Assembly (NCBI GenBank): GCA_019828595.1
Contig: JAHQRK010000015.1
Location: 1,860,001-1,924,000, forward strand
Length of the DNA: 64,000 nt
Source: Aphanomyces cochlioides
Lineage: Eukaryota > Oomycota > Saprolegniomycetes > Saprolegniales > Verrucalvaceae
Direction of reading: 5' to 3'
The notes under the pieces are model-generated. The model saw only the letters and a list, made by a program, of their open reading frames with translations. It made no database searches and was not told the DNA's origin. The position numbers and the translations under genes were made by a program. Positions 21,763-33,274 of this stretch are shown here, in pieces. Every line of letters begins with the position of its first letter. The stretch's first letter is position 1.

Positions 21763-22398
21763 CTGAATCGAGTACATCACATGTCCCCTGTCAATTTTAG
21801 AATTCGAATGAACCAAACATTTGTTCTTTTCGCATTTGATTGGCCAAAATATTACCTTTCTGTGATTAGACAGGCAGAAACTCTGGCAAAATCATTGATG
21901 ATGCCACCAAAACCCTGAGTACAAATCACGAATAAAGAGTAAGTTGATGGCTCATGTGGTGAACATTAAAACAAATTTCGCCTGTCAGGAGACTATATCG
22001 ACAACTGACTGCCGATTGCTACACGCAGGGTGAATGAACTAAATCCATTCAATATGTAGTGCCCTGACATTTGATAACTTCTAAATACATCATCTTTGAG
22101 AAGAGTGTAGTAATTGTAACGGAAGTCTTTCTGTTGAGTTTTGAGCAATCCCGATCTTTAATATCGTTGGTTGCGTTCCAGAGACGCTCTATTTCTTCGG
22201 CGGCTTTATCCACGTAAGGAGGAAATGAAACTGCAACCGATACATTAGACTCAGTGAAGAGTCGATTGAAACTCGGCAGTCTCGAGATCGAAGCGTGAAA
22301 GTACAATAGTGGATCGTACTTGTATGTTCTCATCTTCAGCCTACCGAGTTTCTGTCCACGAGAAGCCAAGTCGAAGTTTGCACATTACATTTCAACAC
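21763..22398 (-). pseudogene. Intergenic with a possible SDR C-terminal relic (22049-22369)
   Basis: No intact gene. A minus-strand frame at 22049-22369 contains YVDKAAEEIERLWNATNDI, which resembles the C-terminal KLDKA...EEIERLW..TNDV segment of the SDR proteins in this window. The upstream SDR motifs (Rossmann loop, YxxxK) are absent. It may be the stub of another family member. The rest is A+T-rich. Confidence 0.3.
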
Positions 22399-23322
22399 TT
22401 AGCTAGCGACACCAAGACACTGAATCGGATCAGCAATAATTTCTCGCAATGCAATCAAATCGATCGAAATCTCGGTATCGCTGACACTAGTCAACGCAAC
22501 TGGTAATGGTACACCAGCGTACACCGACGCTAAGGGGAATGAAATCTGAACTGGTCCAGGGTTTGGATGACCAAATTCCACAATGCTCGCCTGCCCTTCT
22601 CGACCACGCTGGTGAATAATAGCCACTCGGCGCTGCGAGGAAGCAAAGATTTTGATTCCAATTGCAACTTGGACAGATGTGGCTTGCATCCATCGCTCAA
22701 GTTTTGCACGAAGACGTTGGAGACTGTTGTTCTTGTACGCTACTTCGACAACGATGTTGGGGTAGGGTGCGTTACGTGCAGCCTCCAACACCGCTCCTCC
22801 AACTCTCAATCCCACTGGGATGATGCTTATGTTGGGTTCTTGGCCACGATCTCCAGTCCAGCATGTCGGGGAGGGCATCAAGCGCACGGTACGAATGAGT
22901 CGAATATCATTTCCAGTCATTTGGATTTGCTCAATGACTGAATTGGAGATGCATCCAGCAGTTGCTTCATGAACGAACGATGGAATGCTGTAGACAACCA
23001 CTCGTCCTTTGTCTGTCCCGTCATTGTGTGGCTCGAACTCCCAACGTCTCAGTCGCCCTTCGTTCAGGTCAAGCCATCGTTCGAACTGCTTCCACGTAAT
23101 TGCACTGAATAAAATCACTGGCCCCCATCAAGGATCGCCATCTTCATCGGTGAATGGTGCGTGGGAGATTGGGTCTTGCCAAATTTTATCCAATTCCATC
23201 CTCACTCTGTTGATATTCTCGTCGCGGACCAAGTGCATCGTGCGTCTGTGCTTAGTTCGATCGAAGGTAGATGGCTTTCGACATGCCCGTCGAGTCCTCA
23301 TTTGGGCAGTTGGCTTCTTCAT
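22399..23322 (-). pseudogene. Uma2-like (PD-(D/E)XK-like) protein, one in-frame stop
   Basis: Paralogue of the intact gene at 60551-61408. A single frame runs through both parts and is interrupted only by a TGA at 23128-23130, where the intact copy has Ser. Shared blocks are WKQFERWLDLNEGRLRRWEF, GDRGQEPNISIIPVGLRVGG, PNIVVEVAYKNNSL and TSVQVAIGIKIF. The Asp/Glu/Lys spacing (EPN here replaces EPD; VVEV; AKLERW) follows the Uma2 nuclease-fold family. The putative metal-binding Asp is Asn in this copy, so it is probably inactive even without the stop. Function in eukaryotes is unknown. Confidence 0.7.
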
Positions 23323-23537
23323 ATATTGTGAATTAAATTGACAAAGTCGTTGTCAATTTCTATCACACGGTTAACGGTATTCTGGGTTCAAAATTTGAAA
23401 GCATCCGACTGTTGACGAAGATGGTGATTCCTGTGGGAACAATTAACAGTGCTCTTTCGTGTAGCCATGACGCGGGAAGACTTTGAACATTGGACACGAA
23501 ATGGTGGTCAAGAATCAAACTGTAGTTAATTTGAGTA

Positions 23538-23747
23538 ATGGATGGACCGCGTTTGAATGGGGCACCAGGCATTCCATATCCTGCGCTACGTGGACGGAAT
23601 TTCACGACAAGTTGCGAAAACATCAAGATTTTGGCTGATTCACAGCGTCGAGTAACGATCACGCACCAAGGGTGGCCCCTCCATGGTAGAACTAAGAGAG
23701 CCACCTCGCTAAGATTTCAACGAGGATTCAAATGTCCTACACCGTGA
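23538..23747 (+). pseudogene. Fragment of a third Uma2-like gene
   Basis: The plus-strand frame holds NIKILADSQRRVTITHQG, clearly similar to GIKIFASSQRRVAIIHQRG of the neighbouring pseudogene on the other strand. Only this C-terminal segment is recognisable. A minus-strand frame over the same bases is its shadow. Confidence 0.5.
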
Positions 23748-24724
23748 TTAATTACGTCCGACATGCTTTCTCAAAGCTTTCATTAAACATTAGGCTTGAT
23801 ATCTTTTGGCAGGCAATGACATTCCTACTTTCGTCCCTTCACGAACGAATTGAGTCCAGCCAACGAGGTTGAACTGAGCTTCAGGGGACGACTTCGGTCG
23901 ATAGGCATGGACTTGGTAAGCTAAGCAGACGGACTTTTGACCAAAATTATCCTGCCTAATTGAACTTCACCGTCCTCGTCAAGCTCTTGGTGACGGAGGA
24001 ACAACAAAGAACATTTGACGCTTGTCCACAAGAGCAGTCAGTCAACGTGAGCAAATACCTCTGTTCCGAAAAAGCAAGCTTATGGACAGTGCGATCGGTT
24101 TATTCTTCATCGAAACAATGGAAATCACTTTCAATGGCCACCATCAAACTTCCATTAAAGTCTTTAAAGGCAACTTCAGCTAAGTATAACATAAAATTAC
24201 GTGGATGTCATTATGATTGCTCCTAGCCAAGCAAATAATGCGCTGCAACGTGGAGAAAATTACTTTCAGGCGGGAAGATATCAACATAGTATATGTTCAT
24301 AATCACTCAACGACGGCAAAAACAATAAGACATTGATCTCTCGCTTGTTTTCAAGGCGTTTGACGTCGTCATTGCAGCATGACCTTATCGTGATATTCTT
24401 CATCATACAATACTCAGCTAGATTGTACATCCAAAGTCTCCAACTCTCGCAAGGGCAACATACCGCGTAGAGGACCACCTCAGGAATGAGATAGATGAAG
24501 ATTTGCCACTCAAATTACCATAAAACCAAATGGTTCACTAAGAATAGCATAGTGCAGCCAATCATTTTGTCGCAAAATTGTGAATTTTATAAAATGTTAT
24601 AACGTTTGTGGAGCGGAGGAAATACCACATCTAACGTTGTACTATGCTGCGGTAATAAGCTTTTTTGTCTCCAGGTCTCGCTCGTTCCGGTCTGCTTGGG
24701 TGCCAAAACTCGATTGCAATCGAA
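23748..24724. other. Intergenic, nothing recognised
   Basis: A+T-rich, with several short frames on both strands and no motif or repeat that I can support. The last 120 bp form the upstream region of the kinase pseudogene. Confidence 0.4.
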
Positions 24725-26395
24725 ATGCATCGTAGTCTTCTCTGGGCCATTTCTCTTTGGTGTGGCGGTGGCATTGGCTTTGTCGCGGCAGGACTGAATG
24801 GTCAAAAGTGTCCGAAGGCCACGCCATGTTACGATCTGCAGAGCGAATTGTGTCTGGCCGGCGATGCAGTGAAACACAACGGAGCTGGTTTGGTCTTTTG
24901 CGATCCGTCCAATACATTCTGCGATGACGAGACTACATGCTACGGATTTGGTTCAAACTGTGTCTGTAGTGGCGATCGACCTTGTAAAGCACTCCATGGT
25001 GCGTGTGAACCATTCTCTGCCGAGTGCTCGTCAACGAATTGGATCCTTCGGTGGTGTCCCAGTGCAGATATGCCAACTACGCCTCCACGACCACTGACAA
25101 CACCATCACGAAGACTTGGAGACGCACCAACTATTCCAGGACCAGCAGCTACGATGCCCCCACTACCTCCCGCAGGCACATTTCCAGAAATACCAGACTT
25201 TATACACCAGCGCCATCAACGACACCGCGACCAACGACAACGCCATCCCCAACGACAACGCCACGCCCAACGGCACCTCCAACTACGTCGACAAACAGCT
25301 CAACCTCAAATAATATCAACGGCAATTCGAATCCAACCACACCAGCACCCACTTCCAAGAGCGACAACAACACGCTGATCATCGCCTTGACTATTACCGG
25401 GGGCGTCGTGCTCATCGCTGTAATTGTCGCCTATGTTATTGTCCAGCGCAGAAGACACAATGCCATTCCAGTGGCCGTACATTATGTCGAGCCACCTGAA
25501 TACTCTCCAGCACCCGTCGTTCCAGCCCAGAAATCCTCTGTCAAAACCAATAAATCCTCGTCCACTGGCGGCTCCACTGCGGCATGGACTCCGAGCAACA
25601 AGCAGTTGGATTTGGGTAACTTGGAAATGTTTCGCATTCCCCCAACAGATATTTCAATTGCCAAACCCATTGCTGCCGGAGCGTCGATATGACGTATTAC
25701 CACGACCAAGTTGTTGCAGTGAAGAGTCTTCTTGCGGCCAAGCGGACCAACATGGATCAACTCGTCCATTTTGTCAACGAAATCAAGCTTCATTCGCAAA
25801 TTGAGTGTGATTACATCGTCCAATTCATCGGCGCTTCATGGAACAAACCTTCCGACATTGTCTTGGTCACGGAATACATGGACAAAGGCGATCTGCGCAA
25901 TTTTATGCAATCCAAAACACCGTCGACCGTGTCTTGGCGCGACAAACTTAATCTTGCTCTCAGTGTGGGTCATGCGCTGGTTTATCTCCACTCTTTAGAT
26001 CTCAAAGTGATCCACCTCGACTTGAAATCCCGCAATGTCCTCTTGAATAGTGCAATGCATGCCAAGCTGACCGATTTTGGCGTTTCCCGTGAATTTGACG
26101 ACATTGAAACCTTGACAGCCGGCGTGGGAACGTATCGTTGGATGGCTCCTGAGGTTCTCCAAGACGGACACTACACTGAATAGCAGATATTTATTCATTC
26201 GGCGCCATCTTGGCCGAGCTGAGCACGCATTTGATTCCATATCAAGATTTGAAAAATGCCCGAGGCAATCCCTACACTGACACAGCACTCATGGCCAAAG
26301 TCATGCAAGGCAAAATCATGCCTTCGTTTGCAGTCGATTCTCCTCTCTGGTATGTTCAATTTGGCCAACGTTGTACGGCCCTGAAGCCACAACGG
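24725..26395 (+). pseudogene. Receptor-like TKL kinase pseudogene (KinA)
   Basis: Colinear with the intact kinase at 41772-43610. It has a signal peptide from the ATG at 24725 (MHRSLLWAISLWCGG), a Cys-rich ectodomain (CPKATPCYDLQSELC), a Pro/Thr linker and a membrane segment (LIIALTITGGVVLIAVIVAY). A frameshift falls in the linker near 25100-25180. About ten bases are lost in the glycine loop near 25685, removing the GAYGQV motif and shifting frame. Lys of VAVKS is kept. The catalytic loop is HLDLKSRN instead of HRDLKSRN. DFG and APE motifs remain. Another shift lies near 26183, and the last 20 residues are replaced by unrelated sequence at about 26395. It cannot encode an active kinase. Confidence 0.9.
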
Positions 26396-27168
26396 CAGCG
26401 TTACAATTTCCGCAGCGGAAGTTGCGGAATGAGGGTGTCAGACTTCCGCAAATTAACGCAAACTCGACCGCAAAGTATATCTAGGTTGCTTCAACGAACT
26501 AAGCATGTGCGAAGTAGTTTAGTATATCAAGCGCACAACGTATCTGAAAGGTTGTGATGCATCAAATCAATATCTATCGCTGCTGAAAGAGTGTTATATG
26601 TGCTTCCGCATTTCCGCAAAGGACAAAAAATGTAAGAATGGTACTGCCCAAAACTGTCTAGGGCCCATCTCTTGCTTTTAATCCATGCTCTTGTTGTTTT
26701 GGAAATGTCAAAGTCTCAAAATGTTGGCCCGCCGTGAGCATCTTCCGAGTTCTGCACATCGTGGGCACAATCGATGTGCTGAACGATTAGCCAATCAAAA
26801 TTTATTTAATAATATTTTCAGCCAATCAAAACTTTGTCAATAATACGATTCCTCATATTCCAGTCTTTTCGGTGCCAAAACAATCTCTTCTTTGTCAAGC
26901 TTGACACGACACTACGTAATGTCGAAGCGAGATAATAACGACGTTTCCAAGTACTGACTTGGGATGAAAACAATGAGTCCAATTAACAAGAAGCCGTCGA
27001 TACAGTCTGGGACGTTGTGCATGTGGTATTATACCAAGCCTCCTTGGTTAGAAGAGGCTGCAAAAAATAAAATGTTCAAAAGACCAGCTTCCTCTGTGCA
27101 TCGCACACTAACCAAGATCGATCTACCATACTTTCCATTGATCTCGAAGCGACATTTTGCGGAATGGC
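26396..27168 (+). other. Intergenic, with a small ORF cut by RE-C
   Basis: After the kinase break, the bases at 26400-26460 and 26600-26630 share ttccgca words, possibly the ends of a small unidentified repeat. A plus-strand frame from an ATG at 26919 (one in-frame TGA at 26955), or from 26964, runs into the RE-C LTR at 27169. It reads MSPINKKPSIQSGTLCMWYY and then basic, Pro-rich residues. It could be the start of a host gene or transposase interrupted by RE-C. I do not recognise it. Confidence 0.3.
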
Positions 27169-27447
27169 TGTAACCGTGCCATGTCTGGCAGGTACATAAG
27201 ATGAGGGCGCGGTCTGTGAACAGACCTGGTGCCCTGCAGTAGCGGTTCCCCGCGCTCTGTTGTGTGAACGACTGGCCTTGGGAGGCCACAGAAGTTGAAG
27301 CTCCTAGCGAGGCTGTGCGATAGCCAACGAGAAACAAGATAGGAACAAGACATAGGTTGCTTTAAGTTTAACTCACTCTTACACTCCAGTCGCAGTTCAC
27401 ACGCGCCTGATATCCTCTGCGCCTGATATCCTCTGCGCCCGGTTACC
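27169..27447 (+). repeat. RE-C 5' LTR
   Basis: Begins TGTAACCG and ends at cggttacc, with near-inverse termini. The first 37 bp are repeated at 33275-33311 after the polypurine tract, which defines the LTR start. A 16-bp direct duplication lies inside at 27403-27434. Confidence 0.85.
27403..27434 (+). repeat. 16-bp tandem duplication in RE-C LTR
   Basis: gcgcctgatatcctct occurs twice in direct succession (27403-27418 and 27419-27434), 13 bp before the LTR end. Confidence 0.9.
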
Positions 27448-27462
27448 TGGTAGCACTCTAGT
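27448..27462 (+). other. RE-C primer-binding site
   Basis: tggtagcactctagt directly follows the LTR. The first eight bases complement a tRNA ending in TGCTACCA, as initiator-type tRNAs do. RE-D has tggtagcactttagt at the same place, so the site is conserved between the two elements. Confidence 0.6.
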
Positions 27463-27474
27463 TCGTCCAGAACC

Positions 27475-28049
27475 ATGGACGCTGCGCCCGCAACGTCGAC
27501 AATCGACGTTTCCCACTTCTCACCCGAACAGCAAGCTACTCTGACCGAGCTGCTTCGCTTGATCCCCGAGAACATCGTTCGGGGATTGTTCAGTGGGGTG
27601 AACCCTCAAGACCAGATTATGGTCATTGAGAGCTTCCGCCTACATGGTGAAGCAACTACAAGATCGACGAGATCGAACGAATCTCGGTCTTTATGTACGG
27701 CCTAAATCAAGGCCCAGCCCGTGACGAGCTCTTCCGTTTGCAGCCTCAAAGGTTTAATGAGGCAATCAGTATCGTGCTGAACACAGAACATTCGCGCGGC
27801 TTGGCGCGCTCTTCCGGCGGATCCCCCGATGTCTCAGCAGACATGGAGATCTCGCGAATGAAAGCGGCCTCTGGTGAGGAGCGCCGCTGTTTCAATTGTG
27901 GCCAGACTGGTCACTTCGCAAGAAAATGCCCTCAGCCTTCACAGGCGAGGAAGAACCCGAATTACTCCCCACACCGCTCGCGCGCTGGCGCCTATCGTGG
28001 GCGTGGGCGTGGCTACGGCCATCGCCAGGGGAAAGAGAACACCCAGTAG
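27475..28049 (+). pseudogene. RE-C Gag, internally deleted
   Basis: An N-terminal frame (27475-27705) starts MDAAPATSTIDVSHFSPEQQ and ends after a frame change. The second frame (about 27665-28049) resumes at the capsid end (ISVFMYGLNQGPARDELF) and carries the knuckle CFNCGQTGHFARKC and an Arg/Gly-rich tail. Compared with Gag of RE-D, the capsid core between them (the equivalent of VSKFSGQESDYVMRC through RYLYASM) is missing. This element would therefore be unable to assemble particles by itself. Confidence 0.8.
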
Positions 28050-28085
28050 GCGCGAGGCGACCTACTGGGACAACTCTAGGCTCTG

Positions 28086-31000
28086 ATGAAGAGCGTTCCG
28101 GCATTACCGCCTGTTCGTCAGAACCTAGCCTCTGACACATTACTGTGTCAACTGGGACAGCATACTACGATGCTGCATGTCAAGATGCCCGTGGAGAGCT
28201 TCTCCCGAAAGCTCCGAGTCTTAATCGACTGTGGAGCGTCGAAGAATTTTGCCCGTCGACAGACGCTCGAAGAGAATGCGAGCCTCTATGCCGAGGTCGA
28301 CAGCGGCACGTCTCTGACTGAGACTGTGCGCGTCAAGTTGGGTGATGGGTCGGTAGTGACCGCATCAGTGCGCCTGTTAACACAGGTTGGCACGTTCAGT
28401 AGTCTGGAAGACTACTTCGTCATAGACCTAGATGAGCGCTGGGACCTCATCCTAGGCATGGGCTGGTTGGAGAAACACCAGCCCTGCATAAACTGGCGGG
28501 CCAAGACCATCCATGAGGTCGGCCCCGACTTTCTCAAAAGCCATATGGGCATGGAGAGTAATGAGCCCATCCCCTCGCCAGCTGGCGATGAGCAGTTAGC
28601 TACGCTGCGTCAGCTCCCGGCTACGGGAAAGTCGACACGCCAGGGTGGTCCTATGTCTTCCAAGGAAGATATCGGCCGTCAGGCCTTCAACAACACTTGG
28701 GCAAACACCCGACAGACTGGGTTGCCTGTGTACAAGAGTAGTGCCCAACGGACCGGGCTTAAAGTCTCCTTCGCGAGTGCACCGACGGACCGAGTGCACG
28801 GAGACGTGATTGTTGAAGAGGATGCGTTGGAGCGCAGTCCTATGCCGACGCTGCCCGTGTCTGGGCGCGTCTTTGTTGAAGATGTCATTTTGTCGCATTG
28901 CGACTTGACTGAGCTGCCGAAGACAGCTGAAAAAATATGCAAGCTCGAAGAGATGAGCTTTGCCGAGTTTAGAAGTGCTCTGCGCTCCCAGCGCATCACC
29001 AGTATCGCAGTGATACAGAGTGTCGATGAGATTGACCTCTATACGACGTCCGCGGAGGATCTGGACGTAGCTGGCGAGACACCGCCAGCACTCTCTCGCG
29101 TATGGGATAGGCTCCGAACGAGCCCGTTTTACCCCCTCGTGAAGGAATACGAGGATATCTTCCCGGAGGAAGTTCCCGCGAGACTGCCCAAGGACAAGGG
29201 CGTGCGTCATGAGATTGACTTGACGCCAGAGACAAAGTGGTGTGTCACTCGACAGTGGCCACTACCACGTGAGCAAGTCGAGTTCATCGACTCATTCTTC
29301 GCTGCACGTAAGAAGGCGGGGCACGTACGGGAGAGTACGTCGCCACACTCGAGTCCGACCTTCTGCGTCAAGAAGCCTAGCGGCTCTTGGCGAATCGTTC
29401 ATGCTTATAACAAGCTGAACGCAGCCACCATCCCGGCGCAAACGCCGATTCCCAGGAAAGATGTCATCATTGACAGCATGGGTGGCTCGACGATCTTTTC
29501 AACGATCGATCTGCGCAATGGATTCTATCAAATCCTCATGCGCGCATGTGACATTCCCAAGACAGCTGTCTCGACGCCATCGGGCATGCTGTGGGAGTGG
29601 CTGGTGATGCCACAAGGGATCGCCAATGCCCCAGCGACCTTCAACCGAATGGTCACGCAGAAATTGCGCCCGCTGCGCGACTTTGCGCCGTCGTACTTCG
29701 ACGACATATACGTGCACAGCCGTGCAGACAAGAATCGCACCGACGTGCAAGTCCATTTTGGACACCTGCGGCAGATCTTTCAGACGCTGCGAGACGCAGG
29801 ATTGTATGCCAACTTACAGAAGTGTATGTTCGGCGTTGAAGAAATACCCGTACTCGGGGAGTACGTTGGTATCAATGGATGTCGGCCAGACCCGGCCAAA
29901 GTCACCACGATCACAACTTGGCCTGTCCCGGCCACTGAGACAGAGCTCCGCAGCTGGCTTGGTCTTGCGACCTACCTACACAAGTTTTCAAAGAACTTGC
30001 CGACATTGCAACGCCACTGACGCGGCTACTAATGAAGGATGTCCAGTGGGACTGGACACAAGAATGTCAAGAGGCTTTTGACGGCATCAAAGCCAGCCTC
30101 ACGCAAGCGCCGATCCTGGCGTTGCCTGACTTCAATCGACCATTCTCGGTCGTCTGTGATGCATCTGTGCGAGCAATAGGTTGCTGCCTCATGCAAAAGG
30201 ATGACGAGGGTCGTGACCGACCCGTCTCCTATCAGTCACGGCAGCTGCGCGCTGCTGAGCGCAACTATCCGGTCCATGACCTCGAATTACTGGCGATGAA
30301 ATACGCCTTGGTCAAATTCCGCATCTACCTTCTCGGCTCGAAGCCGTTTACGGTATACACGGATCACGCATCCTTACGGACTGCTGTGAACTCGCCGCAC
30401 ATCTCTGACCGGATGGCCAGGTGGCTCGTGTTTTTCGCGGAATACAACATGACTGTTGAGTACAAACCAGGTCGTACCAACGTCATTGCAGACGCGCTGT
30501 CGCGCCGTCCAGCGGAGGAGGAACCTCCCTGCCTGTCTGCCCTATCCGAAGTCCGTTCGGACTTGTTTGATCGCATTCGAGGAGCGTACAGCCTCGATCC
30601 TGCCCTTCGCCGGACGATTGATGCCATTACCGCTGGCAAATCGCTTTCCACCAAGGTAGTCCAGATCGGACGTTTCACTTTCCACGACGATTTGTTGTGG
30701 TACTCAGTCACTCCGGGGGACGCCCCACGAGTGGCTGTGCCGTGCGACCCGACTCTCCGTGCGGAGATCATCCGCAAATTTCTCGACACCCCGAGCGGCG
30801 GCCATTTTGGCCGCGAGAAGACATATCTGTCCGTCGCCCGTTCATTTTGGTGGCCTCGCCTGTATAAGGCGGTGGCACGTTTTGTCGCATCGTGTGGCGT
30901 ATGTCAGGCCGTCAAGGCCGCCCCACACTCACAGGCTCCGCTACAGAGCCTCGACGTCCCACTGGAACTGTGGGAGTCCGTCAGCATGGACTTCATTTTT

Positions 31001-32299
31001 GGCTTGCCCAGTGACAAGTCGGGCAATACGGGTATCTTCACCCTTGTCGATCGCGCATCCAAGTACCTAATCGCGCTGTCAGTTAAGGCATCTATCACGG
31101 CGGAGCAGTCAGCTCGCTTTTTCTTTGACAACGTCTATTGTCATTTTGGACTCCCGTCCAGTATCGTCTCGGATCGAGACCCACGGTTTACGTCCCATTT
31201 TTGGCGAGCGCTGTTCGCGCTCTGCGGGACGACGTTAAACATGTCCAGCTCGGACCATCCTGAGTCTGATGGTCAGACCGAACGCGCGAATCGCGTTCTC
31301 AAAGACATCCTTCGAAGCTATGCCTTGTCTAGGCCGAAAACATGCAGTTCCATGTTGCCAACAGCGTGTTTTGCCTACAACACGTCCGTACATGCGTCAA
31401 CGGGCTTTACGCCCTTCTACGCGGTGCATCTGAAGCACCCGCGACTCCCCTCGGACGTGGACAGTCCTGTTCTAAGTGTGGGAGGAATCTCCGATGATGT
31501 TCCGCGGCGGACAGCCGCTTCTGTCGAACATTTCGCGTCGTCGCGCGAATCATTGTTACTGCGCCTACGCGAGAATATCGCCAGTGCTCAAGCGAAACAG
31601 GCCCGTCAGGCCAACAAACACAACCGAGGAAATACAAATGTGTATTCGGTTAACGACCTAGTCTACGTGCATCGGTCGGTCGTGAAAGGACCTAGCGGCC
31701 CTTCGAAGCTTCGCTGCCCTTGGTTGGGGCCGTTCCCTATTCGAAACGTTATTAGTCCAGTGGACTACGAGCTCGAACTGCCCGATGACTGGGACATCCA
31801 TCCCGTCATCTACACGGGCAAGCTCAAGAGACACATACCCCAGGATGCGGTTACCCCTTCTTCAGTTCCTCAAACGGAACGTAGTCCTGTTGGATCTTCG
31901 AGTAGAGCGCTTGAAGATGCACGTCCACACGATCTCTCTCCTTCGCGAGACGCTCAACAAGTAGCTCGAGCTCCGAGCTCTTCTTGTAAAAACACTCGCG
32001 GTGAACATCCATCGCGCGGGCCCAGTTCTTCAAGCCCTCGGCGGTCGCCGCGTGTTGCTCGCAGAGCTTCGACATCTTCTCGAAGCGCGATTGCAAGTCG
32101 CGACGCTTCTCGCGCTCAGTCTGGAGCTCATCTTGAAGGTCCTGAAGCCGACCTTCAAACTCCTGTTCGGAGTGACCAAGTTGGCGGGTCAGCTCCGCAA
32201 TTTCATCACGCAGCTGGTACAGATGTTCATCCAGCGCATATCTCGGGCGGTCCCGACTCGGACTACGCCCCGCCTCTCGACGCGCACGTTTCGCCTTAG
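28086..32299 (+). pseudogene. RE-C Pol: protease, RT, RNase H, integrase (one frameshift)
   Basis: 644 codons from the ATG at 28086, then 755 codons from about 30020 after a one-base slip. Protease: VLIDCGASKNFA (catalytic Asp followed by Cys, not Thr or Ser) and LILGMGWL. RT: SPTFCVKKPSGSWRIVHAYN and the active site SYFDDIYVHS at about 29690-29720. RNase H: FSVVCDASVRAIGCCL, VYTDHASL, ADALSRR. Integrase: HFGREKTYLSVARSFWWPR with CGVC, then Asp, Asp and Glu in [18 protein letters not shown] and DGQTERANRV. No chromodomain. The last 150 codons (from about 31850) are Ser/Arg-rich and overlap the antisense ORF, so they may be read-through rather than selected protein. Confidence 0.9.
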
Positions 32300-32867
32300 G
32301 CTCGGTCGAGCGAGAGCGAGAACGAGGGGCGCGATGTCGGCGCGCGGATTGTCGCGCAGCGCTGGGGCCAGCACGGCCGCGAGTATCGCCTCCTGGCGCA
32401 AAATTCGGAGGCGGCTCCTACGAACACATGGGTGAGAGAAGCGGACGTTGGTCCAGACTCACATAGACTACTTTCAGCTTTTGGTACGCGACAGCGATCG
32501 CTCTTACGGTCTCGGCAGCGAGGCGTACCTTCAAGCCTTGGCGCTCACGCGCGAAATTAACGACACGCTCTTGGAACTTGGCGTGGTTGTGGGGCCACGT
32601 CGTGATATCAAGCGAAATACGCGCTAGCATTCGGTTGGCCCAAATGGCCACGTACTCAAATTTCGTTCCGTCCCACAAGGGAGAAACAGGTACAAACGCG
32701 CGCATACTACCAAAGCGGCGCTGGTCTTGTCGGATCGAAGGCCATTCGGCCATATCGACGATGACGGGGTTGCAGGTCTCCCACAAAGTCACTGCGAAGG
32801 CAACCCCCGCCGCAAAATCACTCTTTGACTCGCCGCGCAGGCGAGAAAGCCATTGCGCCAACAATAT
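31851..32867 (-). CDS. RE-C antisense accessory ORF (RS linker plus coiled coil), one stop
   Basis: A single minus-strand frame of about 338 codons is interrupted only by TAG at 32418-32420. Part 1 is a helical domain (QVSILLAQWLSRLRG, VPVSPLWDGTKFEYVAIW, FQERVVNFARERQG). Part 2 is an Arg-Ser linker (RAPRSRSRSTEPKAKRARR). Part 3 is a long coiled coil (LYQLRDEIAELTRQLGHSEQ to FEELKKG). The frame begins near the 3' LTR and ends 449 bases inside pol, tail to tail. RE-D carries a homologue in the same place. An N-terminal extension in another frame reaches about 33178. The product is unknown. By architecture it may bind nucleic acid and dimerise. Confidence 0.7.
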
Positions 32868-33178
32868 CGAAACTTGCCCGGATCGGGCGTGCCACTACGA
32901 GAGGCTGCAAAGCCTGGCATTTGATCGAAGGTCAGATCGCATCCTGTGTCGGATGCCTGCCAACGCGCGTGGACACCACCGCTAAGTCGAGTTTGGCCCT
33001 CACGGATCCAAAGGTACTCAAGGTATATGGGGCGCCCCTGCGCCGGCGCTGCGCTTTGCTCGCGACTGCACAGATCGGGCGAGGGCGGCGTGTATTTGTA
33101 ATCGACCTCTTCGTCGGCGTACAATTTTGAAAATATTCCTGATTGGCTCAGCGAGAGCCAATGTGACAGTTGGAACAC
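32868..33178 (-). pseudogene. RE-C antisense ORF, N-terminal extension out of frame
   Basis: The minus-strand frame 33178-32789 reads through an acidic, Tyr-containing start and ARWQASDTGCDLTFDQMPGF before overlapping the main antisense frame. The corresponding N-terminus in RE-D also ends with a one-base slip into the conserved helical domain. No ATG starts this frame, so the initiation site is undetermined. Confidence 0.4.
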
Positions 33179-33260
33179 ACCAGCCCCAGTTCAGACGGGA
33201 CTGTGAAGGGATTAACCCCACCGAGGGAGACATCTCTGCAAAGCTTACGGGCTTTCGCCC

Positions 33261-33274
33261 TAAGTGTGGGAGGA
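33261..33274 (+). other. RE-C polypurine tract
   Basis: taagtgtgggagga directly precedes the 3' LTR start tgtaaccg. Typical position and composition for the plus-strand primer. Confidence 0.7.

Noticed and set aside
25482..25823. Minus-strand frames inside the kinase pseudogene
   Set aside because: Complementary shadows of kinase coding sequence, seen in the same position in the intact paralogue.
31851..32299. C-terminal Ser/Arg-rich tail of RE-C Pol as a functional domain
   Set aside because: The tail exactly covers the antisense coiled-coil and RS coding sequence and has low complexity, so it is more likely read-through than a selected domain.
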